From: Anaerolineaceae bacterium
Lineage (GTDB): Bacteria; Chloroflexota; Anaerolineae; Anaerolineales; UBA11657
Assembly: GCA_003569365.1 (NCBI GenBank)
Contig: BGOS01000004.1
Location: forward strand, 154,271 to 218,270
Reading direction: 5' to 3'
DNA: 64,000 nucleotides
In this document: one piece after another, positions 34,987-44,164 of the stretch
Numbering within the stretch: the stretch's first letter is position 1
How the letters are laid out: every line of letters begins with the position of its first letter
The notes under the pieces: generated by a model
Databases searched by the model: none
What the model saw: only the letters and a program-made list of their open reading frames with translations
Told to the model about the DNA's origin: nothing
Translations under genes and position numbers: made by a program

Positions 34987-36960
34987 ATGTTTAACGCAGG
35001 GCATGGCAACTGGTGGGCCTTTATGGGCTCAGATGAAAAGAGCTCTCCGCAGCTGGACCGCGCTTTGTTGCTGCGCGTTTGGGAATATGCGCGCCCGTAC
35101 CGCTGGCAGACAACTCTGGTACTGGGCTTGATTGGCGCGTCCACAATTGTGGGGCTGGCGCCACCGCTGCTGATGCGGCAGCTGCTGGATATCACCCTGC
35201 CCACCCGCAATTATTCCCAGCTCAATCTGGTGGCGCTGGCGCTGGTGGCGGTGCCGCTCATCAACGGATTGCTGGGCGTTTGGCAGCGCAACATCAGCGC
35301 GCGCATGGGCGAGGACCTGATTTGTGAGCTGCGCCAGGCTCTCTACGGCCACATGCAGCGCATGTCGCTGCGCTTCTTCACGCACACCAAAACCGGCGAG
35401 ATCATGGCGCGCCTCAACAACGATGTGGTTGGCGCGCAACGGGCGGTCACCGGCACACTGGTGGGCACAATCACCAACGTGATTCAAGCCCTGCTCACGC
35501 TGGGCATCATGATCACGCTGGAGTGGCGCCTCACCGCGCTCAGCATTGTGGTGCTGCCGCTCTTCATTTTGCCGGCGCGCCGTGTTGGCGGCCGCTTACG
35601 CGAGCTCACGCAGCAGGGTTTTGAGATTAACGCCAAGATGAATGCGCTCATGAATGAAACGCTGAACGTAAGCGGCATTCTGCTGATGAAAATCTTTGGG
35701 CGCCAGCCCGAAAACTTTGCGCAATTTCGCAGCCGCAGCCGGCAGGTGGCGGACATCGGTGTGCGCTCGTCCATCATCGGGCGATGGTTTTTTATGGGGC
35801 TGGGGCTCATCAGCGCAGTGGGAACGGCGCTGGTGTTCTGGGTGGGCGGCCACCTTGTGCTGCAAGGCAGCTTTACCATCGGCACCATCGTTGCGTTCGC
35901 CTCCTACTTGGGCGGCCTGTACGGCCCAATCTCATCCCTCGCAAATGCCCGCGTGGATCTCGCCAGTTCGATGGTAAGTTTTGAGCGCGTGTTTGAAGTA
36001 CTTGATCTGCCGGTGGAAATCAGCGACCGGCCCGCAGCAATTCAGTTAGCGCGTCCGCACGGGCGGGTCGAATTTGCAGCGGTTGGATTTCGCTATCAGG
36101 CTGCAGCGCCCCCAGCCGGGCAGCCGCCAGTTGCCAATGGCAGCCACCCGGCAGTACTTGGCGCGCGCCTCAAATCACAGCAGCGCCATGGGCGCCATGC
36201 TGATTCGGATACAACCGATTACACCATCACTGCCGACCGCGCTGACGCGCTGCAAGACATCACTTTTGCAATTGAGCCCGGACAGCTGGCTGCAGTTGTG
36301 GGCCCAAGCGGTGCCGGCAAGACAACGCTGACCTACCTTGTGCCGCGCCTTTACGATCCATCGTCCGGCAGTATCCGCCTGGACGGCCATGACCTGCGCG
36401 ACCTGCGCCTCGACACACTTGCAAGTGCAATCGGCATGGTGACGCAGGAAACTTTTCTGTTTCATGACTCGCTGCGCGCCAATCTTTTGTATGCCAAGAC
36501 GGATGCCACAATGGCAGAGCTGTGGGCGGCGTGCGAGGTGGCGCAGCTGGGTGACTTTGTGCGCGGCCTGCCCGAGCAACTGGAGACGGTGGTCGGCGAG
36601 CGCGGCTATCGCCTGTCTGGCGGCGAGAAGCAGCGTGTGGCGATTGCGCGCGCCATTCTGAAAGATCCGCCAATCCTGATTTTGGATGAAGCCACTTCGT
36701 CGCTGGACTCGCAATCTGAGGCGCTCATTCAACAAGCACTCAAGCCGCTCTTCAAAGGCCGCACGAGCATTGTGATTGCGCACCGCTTGTCCACAATCCT
36801 TGCAGCCGATTTGATACTGGTGCTGGACCACGGCCGCCTGGTGGAGCAGGGCAAGCACACCACACTGCTGGCGCAAGACGGCCTGTACGCCAATCTTTTC
36901 CGCACGCAATTTGAGCGGCCGCTGCAATTTGCGGCGGAAGCTGCCGCACTCGAAGTTTGA
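34987..36960 (+). CDS. ABC exporter (B-family, homodimeric type)
   Basis: 657-aa ABC exporter with both halves: six-helix membrane domain, then a nucleotide-binding domain with Walker A GPSGAGKTT, signature LSGGEKQR, Walker B and general base LILDEATSSLD, and H-loop VIAHRLSTI, all canonical, so it can work as a homodimer. An insertion of about 50 polar residues (nt ~36100-36240, rich in Pro, Ser, His and Asp) splits the first NBD strand from LQDITFAIEPG. ATG 35023 (MGSDEKSS) is an alternative start. Confidence 0.93.
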   Translation: MFNAGHGNWWAFMGSDEKSSPQLDRALLLRVWEYARPYRWQTTLVLGLIGASTIVGLAPPLLMRQLLDITLPTRNYSQLNLVALALVAVPLINGLLGVWQRNISARMGEDLICELRQALYGHMQRMSLRFFTHTKTGEIMARLNNDVVGAQRAVTGTLVGTITNVIQALLTLGIMITLEWRLTALSIVVLPLFILPARRVGGRLRELTQQGFEINAKMNALMNETLNVSGILLMKIFGRQPENFAQFRSRSRQVADIGVRSSIIGRWFFMGLGLISAVGTALVFWVGGHLVLQGSFTIGTIVAFASYLGGLYGPISSLANARVDLASSMVSFERVFEVLDLPVEISDRPAAIQLARPHGRVEFAAVGFRYQAAAPPAGQPPVANGSHPAVLGARLKSQQRHGRHADSDTTDYTITADRADALQDITFAIEPGQLAAVVGPSGAGKTTLTYLVPRLYDPSSGSIRLDGHDLRDLRLDTLASAIGMVTQETFLFHDSLRANLLYAKTDATMAELWAACEVAQLGDFVRGLPEQLETVVGERGYRLSGGEKQRVAIARAILKDPPILILDEATSSLDSQSEALIQQALKPLFKGRTSIVIAHRLSTILAADLILVLDHGRLVEQGKHTTLLAQDGLYANLFRTQFERPLQFAAEAAALEV

Positions 36961-38177
36961 CTTTCGCAGCGGCTGACCGCCCGAAGCTGCGCCAGATTGG
37001 CGGCCGCCCCATAAATGACGGCGGGCATAACGGCTTGCTGCTGCGCGACCCACTGAACTTGTGCGAGCATAGCGTTGTGCTGCCGCATGCACTAACGCCC
37101 GTCTTGGGCATGCTGGATGGCAGCCACACCGTTGAGCAACTTCCGGCGCGGCTTCAATCTCGCTTCAATCTCACAGTCGGCAGCGCGCAACTGCAACAGC
37201 TGCTGGCTGCGCTGGACGATGCCAAGCTGCTTGAAAACGACAACTCCGCCCGCGCGCAGGCACAAGCTGTCGCTGACTTTCACCACCTGCCGCACCGCGC
37301 ACTCAGCAGTGCCGACGGAAGTTACCCGGCAGAGCCGGAAGCGCTGCGCGAAATGTTCGATGCCTACCTTGCGGAAGCAGCAACGGCGGCGGGCACTGCG
37401 GACTACCGCGCGCTGTTCAGCCCGCACATTGATTACGGGCGCGGCCACAGCGCATACGCCGCGTTGTGGCAGGCGGGCGCAGGCGCAGCGCAGCAAGCCG
37501 AGCTGGTGATTCTGATTGGCACCGACCATAGCCTCGGTGAGCCAGAGCTGACGCTCACCCGCCAGAGTTACGCCACACCGTATGGCGTGCTGCCCACGGA
37601 GCTCGACCTTGTAGCTGAGCTGTCAGACACGCTGGGTGCAGCGCGCGTGTTCGCGCATGAGCTGCATCACCGCGGCGAGCACTCACTGGAGCTGGTTGCC
37701 AACTGGCTGCACCACATGCGCGGCGGCCGGCCGGTGGCGTTGCTGCCAGTGCTTGTGGGCTCGCTCGGCACCTACGTGCGCGGTGGCGCAGACATTTCAT
37801 CCAACCACGCCTTCGAAGGATTCATTGCGCAGTGCCAGGCAGTGATGCGCAGCCGGCGCACGCTGGTTGTCATCAGCGGCGATCTCTCGCATGTGGGGCC
37901 GGCCTTTGAAGGTGCAGCGCTGCGCGCAGCCGGCAAAGACAAGCTGCGCAAATCAGACGCGGCGATTATTGCGGCTGCCAGCAGCGGCCGGCCGGACCGC
38001 TTCTTGTCCAGCGTGGCGGCCATCAGCGACCGCACCAACATCTGCGGTGTGGCGCCGCTCTACCTTGGCCTGCGTCTGCTCGGCGACTCGCAAGGCCACA
38101 GCATGGCTTACCAACACTGTCCCGCTGATGACACCGACACCTCGGTCGTGTCCGTGTGCGGCATAACTTTTGCCTAG
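36957..38177 (+). CDS. MEMO-like protein (AmmeMemoRadiSam system protein B)
   Basis: 406 aa. The C-terminal ~290 residues are a MEMO domain: SPHIDYGRG, IGTDHSLGE, HRGEHSLELVANWL and SGDLSHVG carry the conserved His/Asp metal-ligand-like residues. The N-terminal ~100 residues look like a PqqD-type winged helix (LDGSHTVEQL). Biochemical function is not established for bacterial members. The start TTG 36957 overlaps the ABC stop as TTGA. In many genomes MEMO pairs with AMMECR1 and a radical SAM protein; neither is nearby. Confidence 0.88.
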   Translation: MTFAAADRPKLRQIGGRPINDGGHNGLLLRDPLNLCEHSVVLPHALTPVLGMLDGSHTVEQLPARLQSRFNLTVGSAQLQQLLAALDDAKLLENDNSARAQAQAVADFHHLPHRALSSADGSYPAEPEALREMFDAYLAEAATAAGTADYRALFSPHIDYGRGHSAYAALWQAGAGAAQQAELVILIGTDHSLGEPELTLTRQSYATPYGVLPTELDLVAELSDTLGAARVFAHELHHRGEHSLELVANWLHHMRGGRPVALLPVLVGSLGTYVRGGADISSNHAFEGFIAQCQAVMRSRRTLVVISGDLSHVGPAFEGAALRAAGKDKLRKSDAAIIAAASSGRPDRFLSSVAAISDRTNICGVAPLYLGLRLLGDSQGHSMAYQHCPADDTDTSVVSVCGITFA

Positions 38178-38205
38178 CATCACAACAACATAACAGCAAC
38201 TGCCC

Positions 38206-39150
38206 GTGTCGCAATTAATTCTGGCGCTGGATTTTGGCGGAACAAAATTTGCGGCTGCGCTCACCGATAACCGCGACAGCTGGATTGGAAAAGAGTTGCT
38301 GCCCGCGCCGGCACCAGCCAGCGCGCAGGCTGATTATGCCGGCATGCTGGCAATGGCCCGCAAGCTGCTGGCCGGCCGGCAAGCGGCTGCCATCGGTGTC
38401 AGCTTTGGCGGCCCGGTGGATGCTGCGCGCAATACGGTGATCCTTTCTCATCACGTGCAAGGCTGGGAGCAAGTGCCATTGGGCGCATGGCTGCAACGGG
38501 ACCTGGGTGCACCCGCAGCGATTGATAACGATGCCAACGCCGGCGCACTGGGCGAGTACACCTACGGCGCCGGCCAAAACTGCAGCAGCGTTTTTTACAT
38601 CACTGTGAGCACCGGCGTGGGCGGCGGCTTGGTGGCAGACGGGCGCGTTTGGCACGGCGCCGACGGCATGGCCGGCGAGATTGGGCACATGCAAGTGGAC
38701 CCCGCCGGCCCGCTGTGCCTGTGCGGCAAACATGGCTGCGTGGAGCGCCTTGCCTCCGGCCCGTACATGGCGGCCGACGCGCGCGCGCAAATGACCGCCG
38801 GCTCAGCGCTGTGGGAACTCTGCGCCGGTGATGCGGCGCAGATTACCGGCCAGCTTGTGGCCGCAGCCGCCAACCGTGGCGACGAAGTTGCCATGCGCTT
38901 GATCGAGCGCAGCGCCACGGCGTTGGGGCGCGGCATCGGCAACACCGCCAACATTCTCAACCCGCAGCGGTTTGTTGTGGGCGGCGGCGTAACCAAGGCC
39001 GGCAGCCGCTGGTGGCAAGTGCTGCAGGCCGCCGCCCGTGCCACCGCCCTGCCGGAAATCACGGTGGATATTGCACCGGCGCAATTGATCGACGACGCGC
39101 CCCTGTGGGGGGCGGTGGCGCTGGCGAGGGCGGCCGTCACAAGCAACTAG
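38206..39150 (+). CDS. ROK-family sugar kinase
   Basis: 314-aa ROK kinase, probably glucokinase-like. DFGGTKFAAAL binds ATP phosphates, IDNDANAGALGEY includes the catalytic Asp, and GHMQVDP followed by CLCGKHGCVE is the ROK zinc site. GTG 38206 is the start. No DNA-binding domain is present, so it is an enzyme rather than a NagC-type regulator. The sugar cannot be told. Confidence 0.92.
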   Translation: MSQLILALDFGGTKFAAALTDNRDSWIGKELLPAPAPASAQADYAGMLAMARKLLAGRQAAAIGVSFGGPVDAARNTVILSHHVQGWEQVPLGAWLQRDLGAPAAIDNDANAGALGEYTYGAGQNCSSVFYITVSTGVGGGLVADGRVWHGADGMAGEIGHMQVDPAGPLCLCGKHGCVERLASGPYMAADARAQMTAGSALWELCAGDAAQITGQLVAAAANRGDEVAMRLIERSATALGRGIGNTANILNPQRFVVGGGVTKAGSRWWQVLQAAARATALPEITVDIAPAQLIDDAPLWGAVALARAAVTSN

Positions 39151-39173
39151 GTCCACCCCCCGCCGGATGGGTG

Positions 39174-39179
39174 TATAAT
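39174..39179 (+). promoter_or_regulatory. -10 element before the small gene at 39199
   Basis: TATAAT 19 nt upstream of ATG 39199. No clear -35 is seen, as is common here. Confidence 0.45.
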
Positions 39180-39198
39180 GCTCTCAGGTTAAGTTCAG

Positions 39199-39539
39199 AT
39201 GCCGTACTCATCCGCAATTGTCCGGTCGCCAATTCTTGAACTCATGGGCGGAGAACGCCCGTTCACTTCTGCCACTAACGCTGCCACGCAATACTATGCC
39301 GGTAAAACCTCGGCAGTCACTTATGCTTCCGCCGCTACATTGTTGCAGGTGGAAGGGCTCCAGCCCGGCCGTGAGCAGGTCCGCAATATCGGGCATGTGC
39401 GCGACTCGCTGATGCTAATCCCGCTTTGGAAAAACTCGTCAACTATAGCTCGCACACTGGCCACGCTTACCGCGACCTGGCGGTATACGTGCCGGACATT
39501 GTCAACAAGCCTGGCTCAATCCTGAGCTACGAACTTTAG
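39199..39539 (+). CDS. Small unknown protein, apparently frameshifted
   Basis: Behind a good -10 the frame reads MPYSSAIVRSPILELMGG and stays protein-like (TSAVTYASAATLLQVEGLQP) until ~39410. There the sequence DSLM is followed in the next frame by DANPALEKLVNYSSHTGHAY and VPDIVNKPGSILSYEL, ending at 39539. One missing base restores a 113-aa protein. I recognise no family. AGGAG overlaps its stop and could serve the hemW gene. Confidence 0.5.
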
Positions 39540-39622
39540 GAGTTCGCGCAGCCATCTCCGCCCTGCGTGCCGGCCCGGCTGGCACAAACGCCACCACGTC
39601 CCCACAACCGCACAGCATTTAT

Positions 39623-40783
39623 TTGCACGTGCCTTTTTGCGAGGTGCGCTGCGCATATTGTGACTTCAACACCTACGCCGGCCTGCAGGCTTTGATGCCG
39701 GCCTACGTGCGCGCCTTGTGCCGTGAAGTGGAGATGATTGGTGAAAGCGCACCGGAGAAACTGGCGGTGCACACTGTTTTCTTTGGGGGCGGAACCCCGT
39801 CGCTGCTGCCTGTCAGCGCTGTCAAGAGAATCTTGGACACGGTTGCTGCGGCGTTTGAGCTCTTGCCAGATTGCGAGCTCACCCTCGAAGCCAACCCCGG
39901 CACCGTTGATTTTGAGCAGCTGGCAGGTTTGCACGCGGCCGGCATCAACCGCATTTCGTTTGGCGTGCAATCAGCAAATGCGCATGAACTAAAGCTGCTG
40001 GACCGGCTGCACACATTTGCGCAAGCCCAGACTGCGGTGCACAATGCACGCCGTGCCGGCTTTGCGCGCCTCAGCCTCGATGTGATGTTCGGCCTGCCCT
40101 ATCAAACAATGGCAGAGTGGCAGCACACACTCCACGCGGTGCTTGCTCTCAACCCCGACCATCTTTCTGTGTACGCATTGATCTTGGAGCATGGCACACC
40201 TATGCAAGCCGCAGTCACAAACGGCCAGCTGCCACTGCCCGACTCCGACCTTGCCGCCGACATGTACGAGTGGGCCAGCAGCCTGCTCGCGCAACACGGC
40301 TGGCACCAGTACGAAATATCAAACTGGGCACGACCGCAGACCGCACCCGAATCACCAATGCAGCAATGCCGCCACAACTTGCAGTACTGGCGCAATCTGC
40401 CGTATCTTGGGTTTGGCGCAGGCGCACATGGCTTTGCGGGCGGTGCGCGCTATTCCAACGCGCTCGCACCGCAGGCATTCATCAAACGCATGCAGGCTGC
40501 ACAGCCGCGGCCGTTCCCGGCCTCGCCTGCGTGTGTGCAGCGCACCGAGGTCAGCGCCGCAGTGGAAATGAACGACACGCTGCTGATGGGCATGCGCCTC
40601 ACGGATGAGGGCGTATCTGCCAAAACATTTGAAGCGCGCTTTGGCACCTCACTGGATGCGCAGTTCGGCGGCAAACTGCGCGCGCTGCAGGACCGTGGCC
40701 TGGTGGACTGGACCCCCGAGCGCGCCCGCATTACGCCCGGCGGCCGGCTGCTCGCCAACATGGTGTTCACGGAGTTCATCTGA
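39623..40783 (+). CDS. hemW: HemW-type radical SAM protein (heme chaperone)
   Basis: Radical SAM protein of the HemW/HemN family: the 4Fe-4S motif CEVRCAYC near the start, GGGTPSLL, then EANPGTVD and GVQSANAHELKLLDR, and the HemW C-terminal domain (YLGFGAGAHG). HemW inserts heme into respiratory proteins; the CxxxCxxC without the extra HemN cysteine argues against coproporphyrinogen dehydrogenase. TTG 39623 falls inside the conserved N-terminal SIYLHVPFC, so the real start must be upstream, yet no in-frame ATG, GTG or TTG exists there. CTG 39563, or GTG 39567 with one missing C near 39600, are candidates. Confidence 0.9.
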   Translation: MHVPFCEVRCAYCDFNTYAGLQALMPAYVRALCREVEMIGESAPEKLAVHTVFFGGGTPSLLPVSAVKRILDTVAAAFELLPDCELTLEANPGTVDFEQLAGLHAAGINRISFGVQSANAHELKLLDRLHTFAQAQTAVHNARRAGFARLSLDVMFGLPYQTMAEWQHTLHAVLALNPDHLSVYALILEHGTPMQAAVTNGQLPLPDSDLAADMYEWASSLLAQHGWHQYEISNWARPQTAPESPMQQCRHNLQYWRNLPYLGFGAGAHGFAGGARYSNALAPQAFIKRMQAAQPRPFPASPACVQRTEVSAAVEMNDTLLMGMRLTDEGVSAKTFEARFGTSLDAQFGGKLRALQDRGLVDWTPERARITPGGRLLANMVFTEFI

Positions 40784-41235
40784 GCAAACTCACGCTGGAC
40801 CTGCATCACTTAACCGCAGACGAAGCACTGCGGAGTTTTGTGGCTGCTTACAACCAGCACGTGCAGCGCGGCCGCAGTTGCATTGACGTTGTGCATGGCT
40901 ATGGATCCAGCGGCACTGGTGGCGTCATCAAGCGCCGGCTGCGCGCACTGCTGGCCGCACATGCCGGCCAACTTTCATTTGTGCGCGGCGAAGATCTGGA
41001 CCACAACCCCGGCCACACGGAAGTTCATCCGCGCAATCCTTTGCCCACCGCGGCAGATGACCTGGCCACAGCCATCATCGATTACTGCAGCAACGCGCGC
41101 ACGCTGGAAAAAATTGCCGGCCGCTTCCGGCGCCACGGCATGCCAGCGGTTCAGGCTGCAGTGCGCACACTCACTGCCAGCGGGCGCCTGCGCAGCGCAC
41201 AGCGCGGCGCGCACAAACTGTTTTGCAGCCAATAA
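40780..41235 (+). CDS. Smr-domain protein with C-terminal winged-helix-like part
   Basis: Smr (small MutS-related) domain: LDLHHLTADEA is the LDxH motif and VHGYGSSGTGG the HGxG motif, both needed in this nuclease-like family. The C-terminal ~55 residues (LEKIAGRFRRHGMPAVQAAV) look like a winged helix, an unusual addition. The start is unclear: only CTG 40780 (overlapping the hemW stop as CTGA) includes the LDLH motif; the next normal start, GTG 40840, removes it. Confidence 0.75.
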   Translation: MSKLTLDLHHLTADEALRSFVAAYNQHVQRGRSCIDVVHGYGSSGTGGVIKRRLRALLAAHAGQLSFVRGEDLDHNPGHTEVHPRNPLPTAADDLATAIIDYCSNARTLEKIAGRFRRHGMPAVQAAVRTLTASGRLRSAQRGAHKLFCSQ

Positions 41236-42161
41236 ACACACGCGACAGATACCGCGCCTGCCTGCTGGGATTGGCCCTCGGCGACGCGCTGGGCGCAATC
41301 GTGGAGTTCAAACCGCCGGGCACCTTCGAACCACTCAAGGGCTTGGGGGGCGGCGGGCCACACCAGCTGAAACCCGGCCAATGGACGGACGACACCTCAA
41401 TGGCTTTGTGCCTCGCGGACAGCTTGCTTGAAAGCAACGGCTTTGATCCAGTAGACCAGGCTAATCGCTACTTGCGCTGGTGGCGCGAAGGCTACAACAG
41501 CAGCACCGGAAAATGTTTTGACATTGGCATCGGAACAGCCAAGGCGCTGTTGGAGTTTGAACGCACAAAGTCGCCGTACTGTGGCTCCACCGACCCGCAA
41601 TCCGCCGGCAACGGCTGCCTCATGCGGCTTGCCCCGGTTGTGATGTTCTATGCCCGCCAACCCGCCAACGCGCTCCTGCTCGCGGCGCAAAGCACGCGCA
41701 TCACGCATGGTGCCCGCGAATGCATCGATGCCACGCGCTACTTTGCAGCGCTGCTCGCCGGCGCGCTCGCAGGCGCCGCAAAACCGGACTTGCTCTCTGA
41801 CCATTATTCGCCAATTGCAAACGGATGGAAGCAGCAACCGTTGGCCGCGCGCATCGCCGAAGTCGCCGCCGGCTCGTTCAAGCAGCGCCAGCCGCCGTAC
41901 ATCAAGGGCAGCGGCTATGTGGTGCGTTCGCTGGAAGCGGCGCTGTGGGCGTTTTACAACAGCGACGACTTCCAAACCGGCAGTCTGCTTGCCGCCAACC
42001 TCGGCGATGATGCCGACACCACCGCAGCCATCTTTGGCCAGCTAGCCGGCGCCCACTATGGCACAAGCAGCCTGCCAAAGACCTGGCTGGCGCGCCTGCA
42101 TAAAAGAGAGCACTTGGAAAAAGTTGCCGACCGGCTGCACGAGCTTGGCGGCATGCCATAG
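41223..42161 (+). CDS. ADP-ribosylglycohydrolase family protein
   Basis: 312-aa DraG/ARH-type hydrolase with the two-metal site residues: GLALGDALG, WTDDTSMAL near residue 54, and LGDDADTTAAI near residue 260, exactly as in ADP-ribosylglycohydrolases that remove ADP-ribose from proteins or nucleic acids. No matching ADP-ribosyltransferase is in the window, so the substrate is unknown. TTG 41223 overlaps the Smr stop by 13 nt. Confidence 0.92.
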   Translation: MQPINTRDRYRACLLGLALGDALGAIVEFKPPGTFEPLKGLGGGGPHQLKPGQWTDDTSMALCLADSLLESNGFDPVDQANRYLRWWREGYNSSTGKCFDIGIGTAKALLEFERTKSPYCGSTDPQSAGNGCLMRLAPVVMFYARQPANALLLAAQSTRITHGARECIDATRYFAALLAGALAGAAKPDLLSDHYSPIANGWKQQPLAARIAEVAAGSFKQRQPPYIKGSGYVVRSLEAALWAFYNSDDFQTGSLLAANLGDDADTTAAIFGQLAGAHYGTSSLPKTWLARLHKREHLEKVADRLHELGGMP

Positions 42162-42254
42162 GCAGCAGCTTGCGAGGGCTTGCTGCCGTATACAAGCTCT
42201 ATTCACAGCCGCCCTAAAAACACCTGCAACTGCAGCCAGTGGCTGCATTCGTCG

Positions 42255-43037
42255 TCACTGCATCCCAAATAGCTGCGCCAGATAACGGAACACTCCCAGC
42301 AGGTCTGCAGCGGAGGCAACCACAACCACAATCAGCAACGCCTGCACCAACGGTGCCCCGTGCTTGAGCGACAGGCGCGCGCCGAGCCACGCGCCAATCG
42401 AATTGCCAATTGAAAGCACCAATCCCGCAACCCAGTCCACTTGCCGGTTGTATACGAACACAGCCAGCGCAAACACAGTGAACACAAGCACAATCAAGTT
42501 CTTCGTGGCATTGCCGGCCACCAATTCCAACGGGGTCGCAACGAGGATTGCCATCAATAGCAGCACGCCAACGCCGGCTTGGATAAATCCGCCGTACACT
42601 CCAATGCCAAAGAACAGCACAATCTGCCACTCAACGCGCACAGCATTGCGGCTTTCGGCTGCCGCTGTGCCCCAGCCGCGCGAGCGCAGCACTGTGATGA
42701 TCAGCATGGCAATCATGAGCACGCCAATCGCCCGCCGCATGAGCACCTCATCCATCTTCACCGCAATCTGAGCACCCAGCAGCGCCCCGAGCGCAGCCGG
42801 AATGATCAAGGGTAGACTCTTGCGAATGTCCAGCACACCGCCTCTGCGAAAGCTCTGCACCGCCACAAGGCTTTGCGCCAAAACGGCCACACGGTTGCTG
42901 CCGTTGGCCACCGTGGCAGGCAACCCGGCAAAGATAAGCAGCGGCAGCGTAATCAAGGAGCCGCTGCCGGCAATGGTGTTAATGAATCCCGCCGCCACGC
43001 CGCCCACTATCAATAACAATGAAGAAGTAAGATTCAT
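42255..43037 (-). CDS. TSUP (TauE/SafE) family membrane transporter
   Basis: 260-aa polytopic protein with the TSUP repeat start GFINTIAGSGSLITLPLL and its inverted counterpart GGFIQAGVGVLLLM in the second half. Family members move sulfite, sulfoacetate or other organosulfur anions. ATG 43037 (MNLTSS) is preferred over 43052. It is divergent from the P1 peptidase. The 93-nt gap to the convergent end of the previous gene holds nothing I can name. Confidence 0.9.
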   Translation of the reverse strand: MNLTSSLLLIVGGVAAGFINTIAGSGSLITLPLLIFAGLPATVANGSNRVAVLAQSLVAVQSFRRGGVLDIRKSLPLIIPAALGALLGAQIAVKMDEVLMRRAIGVLMIAMLIITVLRSRGWGTAAAESRNAVRVEWQIVLFFGIGVYGGFIQAGVGVLLLMAILVATPLELVAGNATKNLIVLVFTVFALAVFVYNRQVDWVAGLVLSIGNSIGAWLGARLSLKHGAPLVQALLIVVVVASAADLLGVFRYLAQLFGMQ

Positions 43038-43153
43038 GCGCAGTCGCCGCACCGATAAGTAATGGGCTGTGTCAAAATGAAAGCACGATTCGCAGTGCTT
43101 CTAACAAATCACGTTGCAAATCCGCTAAACTACGGAGCACTGCCTCCTAACCA

Positions 43154-44140
43154 ATGACAAAAAGTATGCCACATAACGCCATCACGGATGTGCCTCGAAT
43201 TAAAGTGGGCCACTTCACCGACCTCAACGCTCTTACCGGCTGCACAGTTGTCATTTGCCCGAAGGGCACCACTTGCGGCGTGGATGTGCGCGGCGGCGCA
43301 CCCGGCACACGCGAACTGGCACTACTGGACCCCACCTGCATGGTGCAGCACGTAAACGCAATCCTGCTCAGCGGCGGCAGTGCTTTCGGGCTGGCAGCCG
43401 CGGATGGCGTAATGCGCTGGCTGGAAGAACACGGTCAAGGCTTTGACACCGGCGTCGCCAAGGTGCCAATTGTGCCGGCCGCTATCTTATTTGATCTTGC
43501 AATTGGCCGCGCGGACGTGCGGCCCGACAGCGCCGCCGGTTACGCCGCTTGCGCAGCTGCGGCTGCCGGACCCGTGCCGCAGGGCAATGTGGGCGCAGGC
43601 ACGGGCTGCACCGTCGGCAAGCTAATGGGCTTCAAGCAGGCAACAAAGACTGGCATCGGCAGCGCCAGCCGCCAGATCGGGCGCGGTGTGATTGTGGGAG
43701 CACTGGTTGCTCTAAACGCAGTGGGGGATGTGATTGACCCGGGCACGCAGCGCACAGTGGCGGGGGCGCGCCAGCCACTCACCGGCCGCTTCATCAACTC
43801 ACTGGAATTTGCCGCTGGCACACTTGGCCAAACATTGGCATCCATGGCGGGCACTAACACCACCCTTGCCATCATTGCCACCAATGCCACGCTGGACAAA
43901 GCCGGCGCAACCAAGGTTGCGCAGATGGCACACGACGGGCTGGCCCGCACCATCCGGCCGGTGCATACACATTTGGATGGGGATACCGTGTTTGCGCTTT
44001 CAACCGGCAAGGCCACTGCCGCAGCTGGCATAGTGGGTGCGGTGGCCGCGGAAGTTTTAGCAGAGGCGGTGTTGGCTGCTGTGCACGCTGCCGAAAGTCT
44101 GGGCGGACTGCCCGCTGCCCGGGATCTTAAAGACGCCTAG
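43154..44140 (+). CDS. P1-family (DmpA-like) self-processing aminopeptidase
   Basis: 328-aa N-terminal-nucleophile hydrolase of the DmpA/P1 family. SGGSAFGLAAADGVMRWLEE and the N-T-T cleavage site in GTNTTLAIIATNATL, where autoproteolysis would free a Thr nucleophile, are conserved. Relatives cleave L- or D-amino-acid amides, beta-peptides or nylon oligomers, so the substrate is open. It is convergent with the ABC permease, 24 nt apart. Confidence 0.9.
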   Translation: MTKSMPHNAITDVPRIKVGHFTDLNALTGCTVVICPKGTTCGVDVRGGAPGTRELALLDPTCMVQHVNAILLSGGSAFGLAAADGVMRWLEEHGQGFDTGVAKVPIVPAAILFDLAIGRADVRPDSAAGYAACAAAAAGPVPQGNVGAGTGCTVGKLMGFKQATKTGIGSASRQIGRGVIVGALVALNAVGDVIDPGTQRTVAGARQPLTGRFINSLEFAAGTLGQTLASMAGTNTTLAIIATNATLDKAGATKVAQMAHDGLARTIRPVHTHLDGDTVFALSTGKATAAAGIVGAVAAEVLAEAVLAAVHAAESLGGLPAARDLKDA

Positions 44141-44164
44141 CAGCGCTGCAGCCTTTGGGAAGCT

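Noticed and set aside
40840..41431. Alternative frame overlapping the Smr gene
   Set aside because: It lacks the LDxH and HGxG motifs, which are both in the frame starting upstream at 40780.
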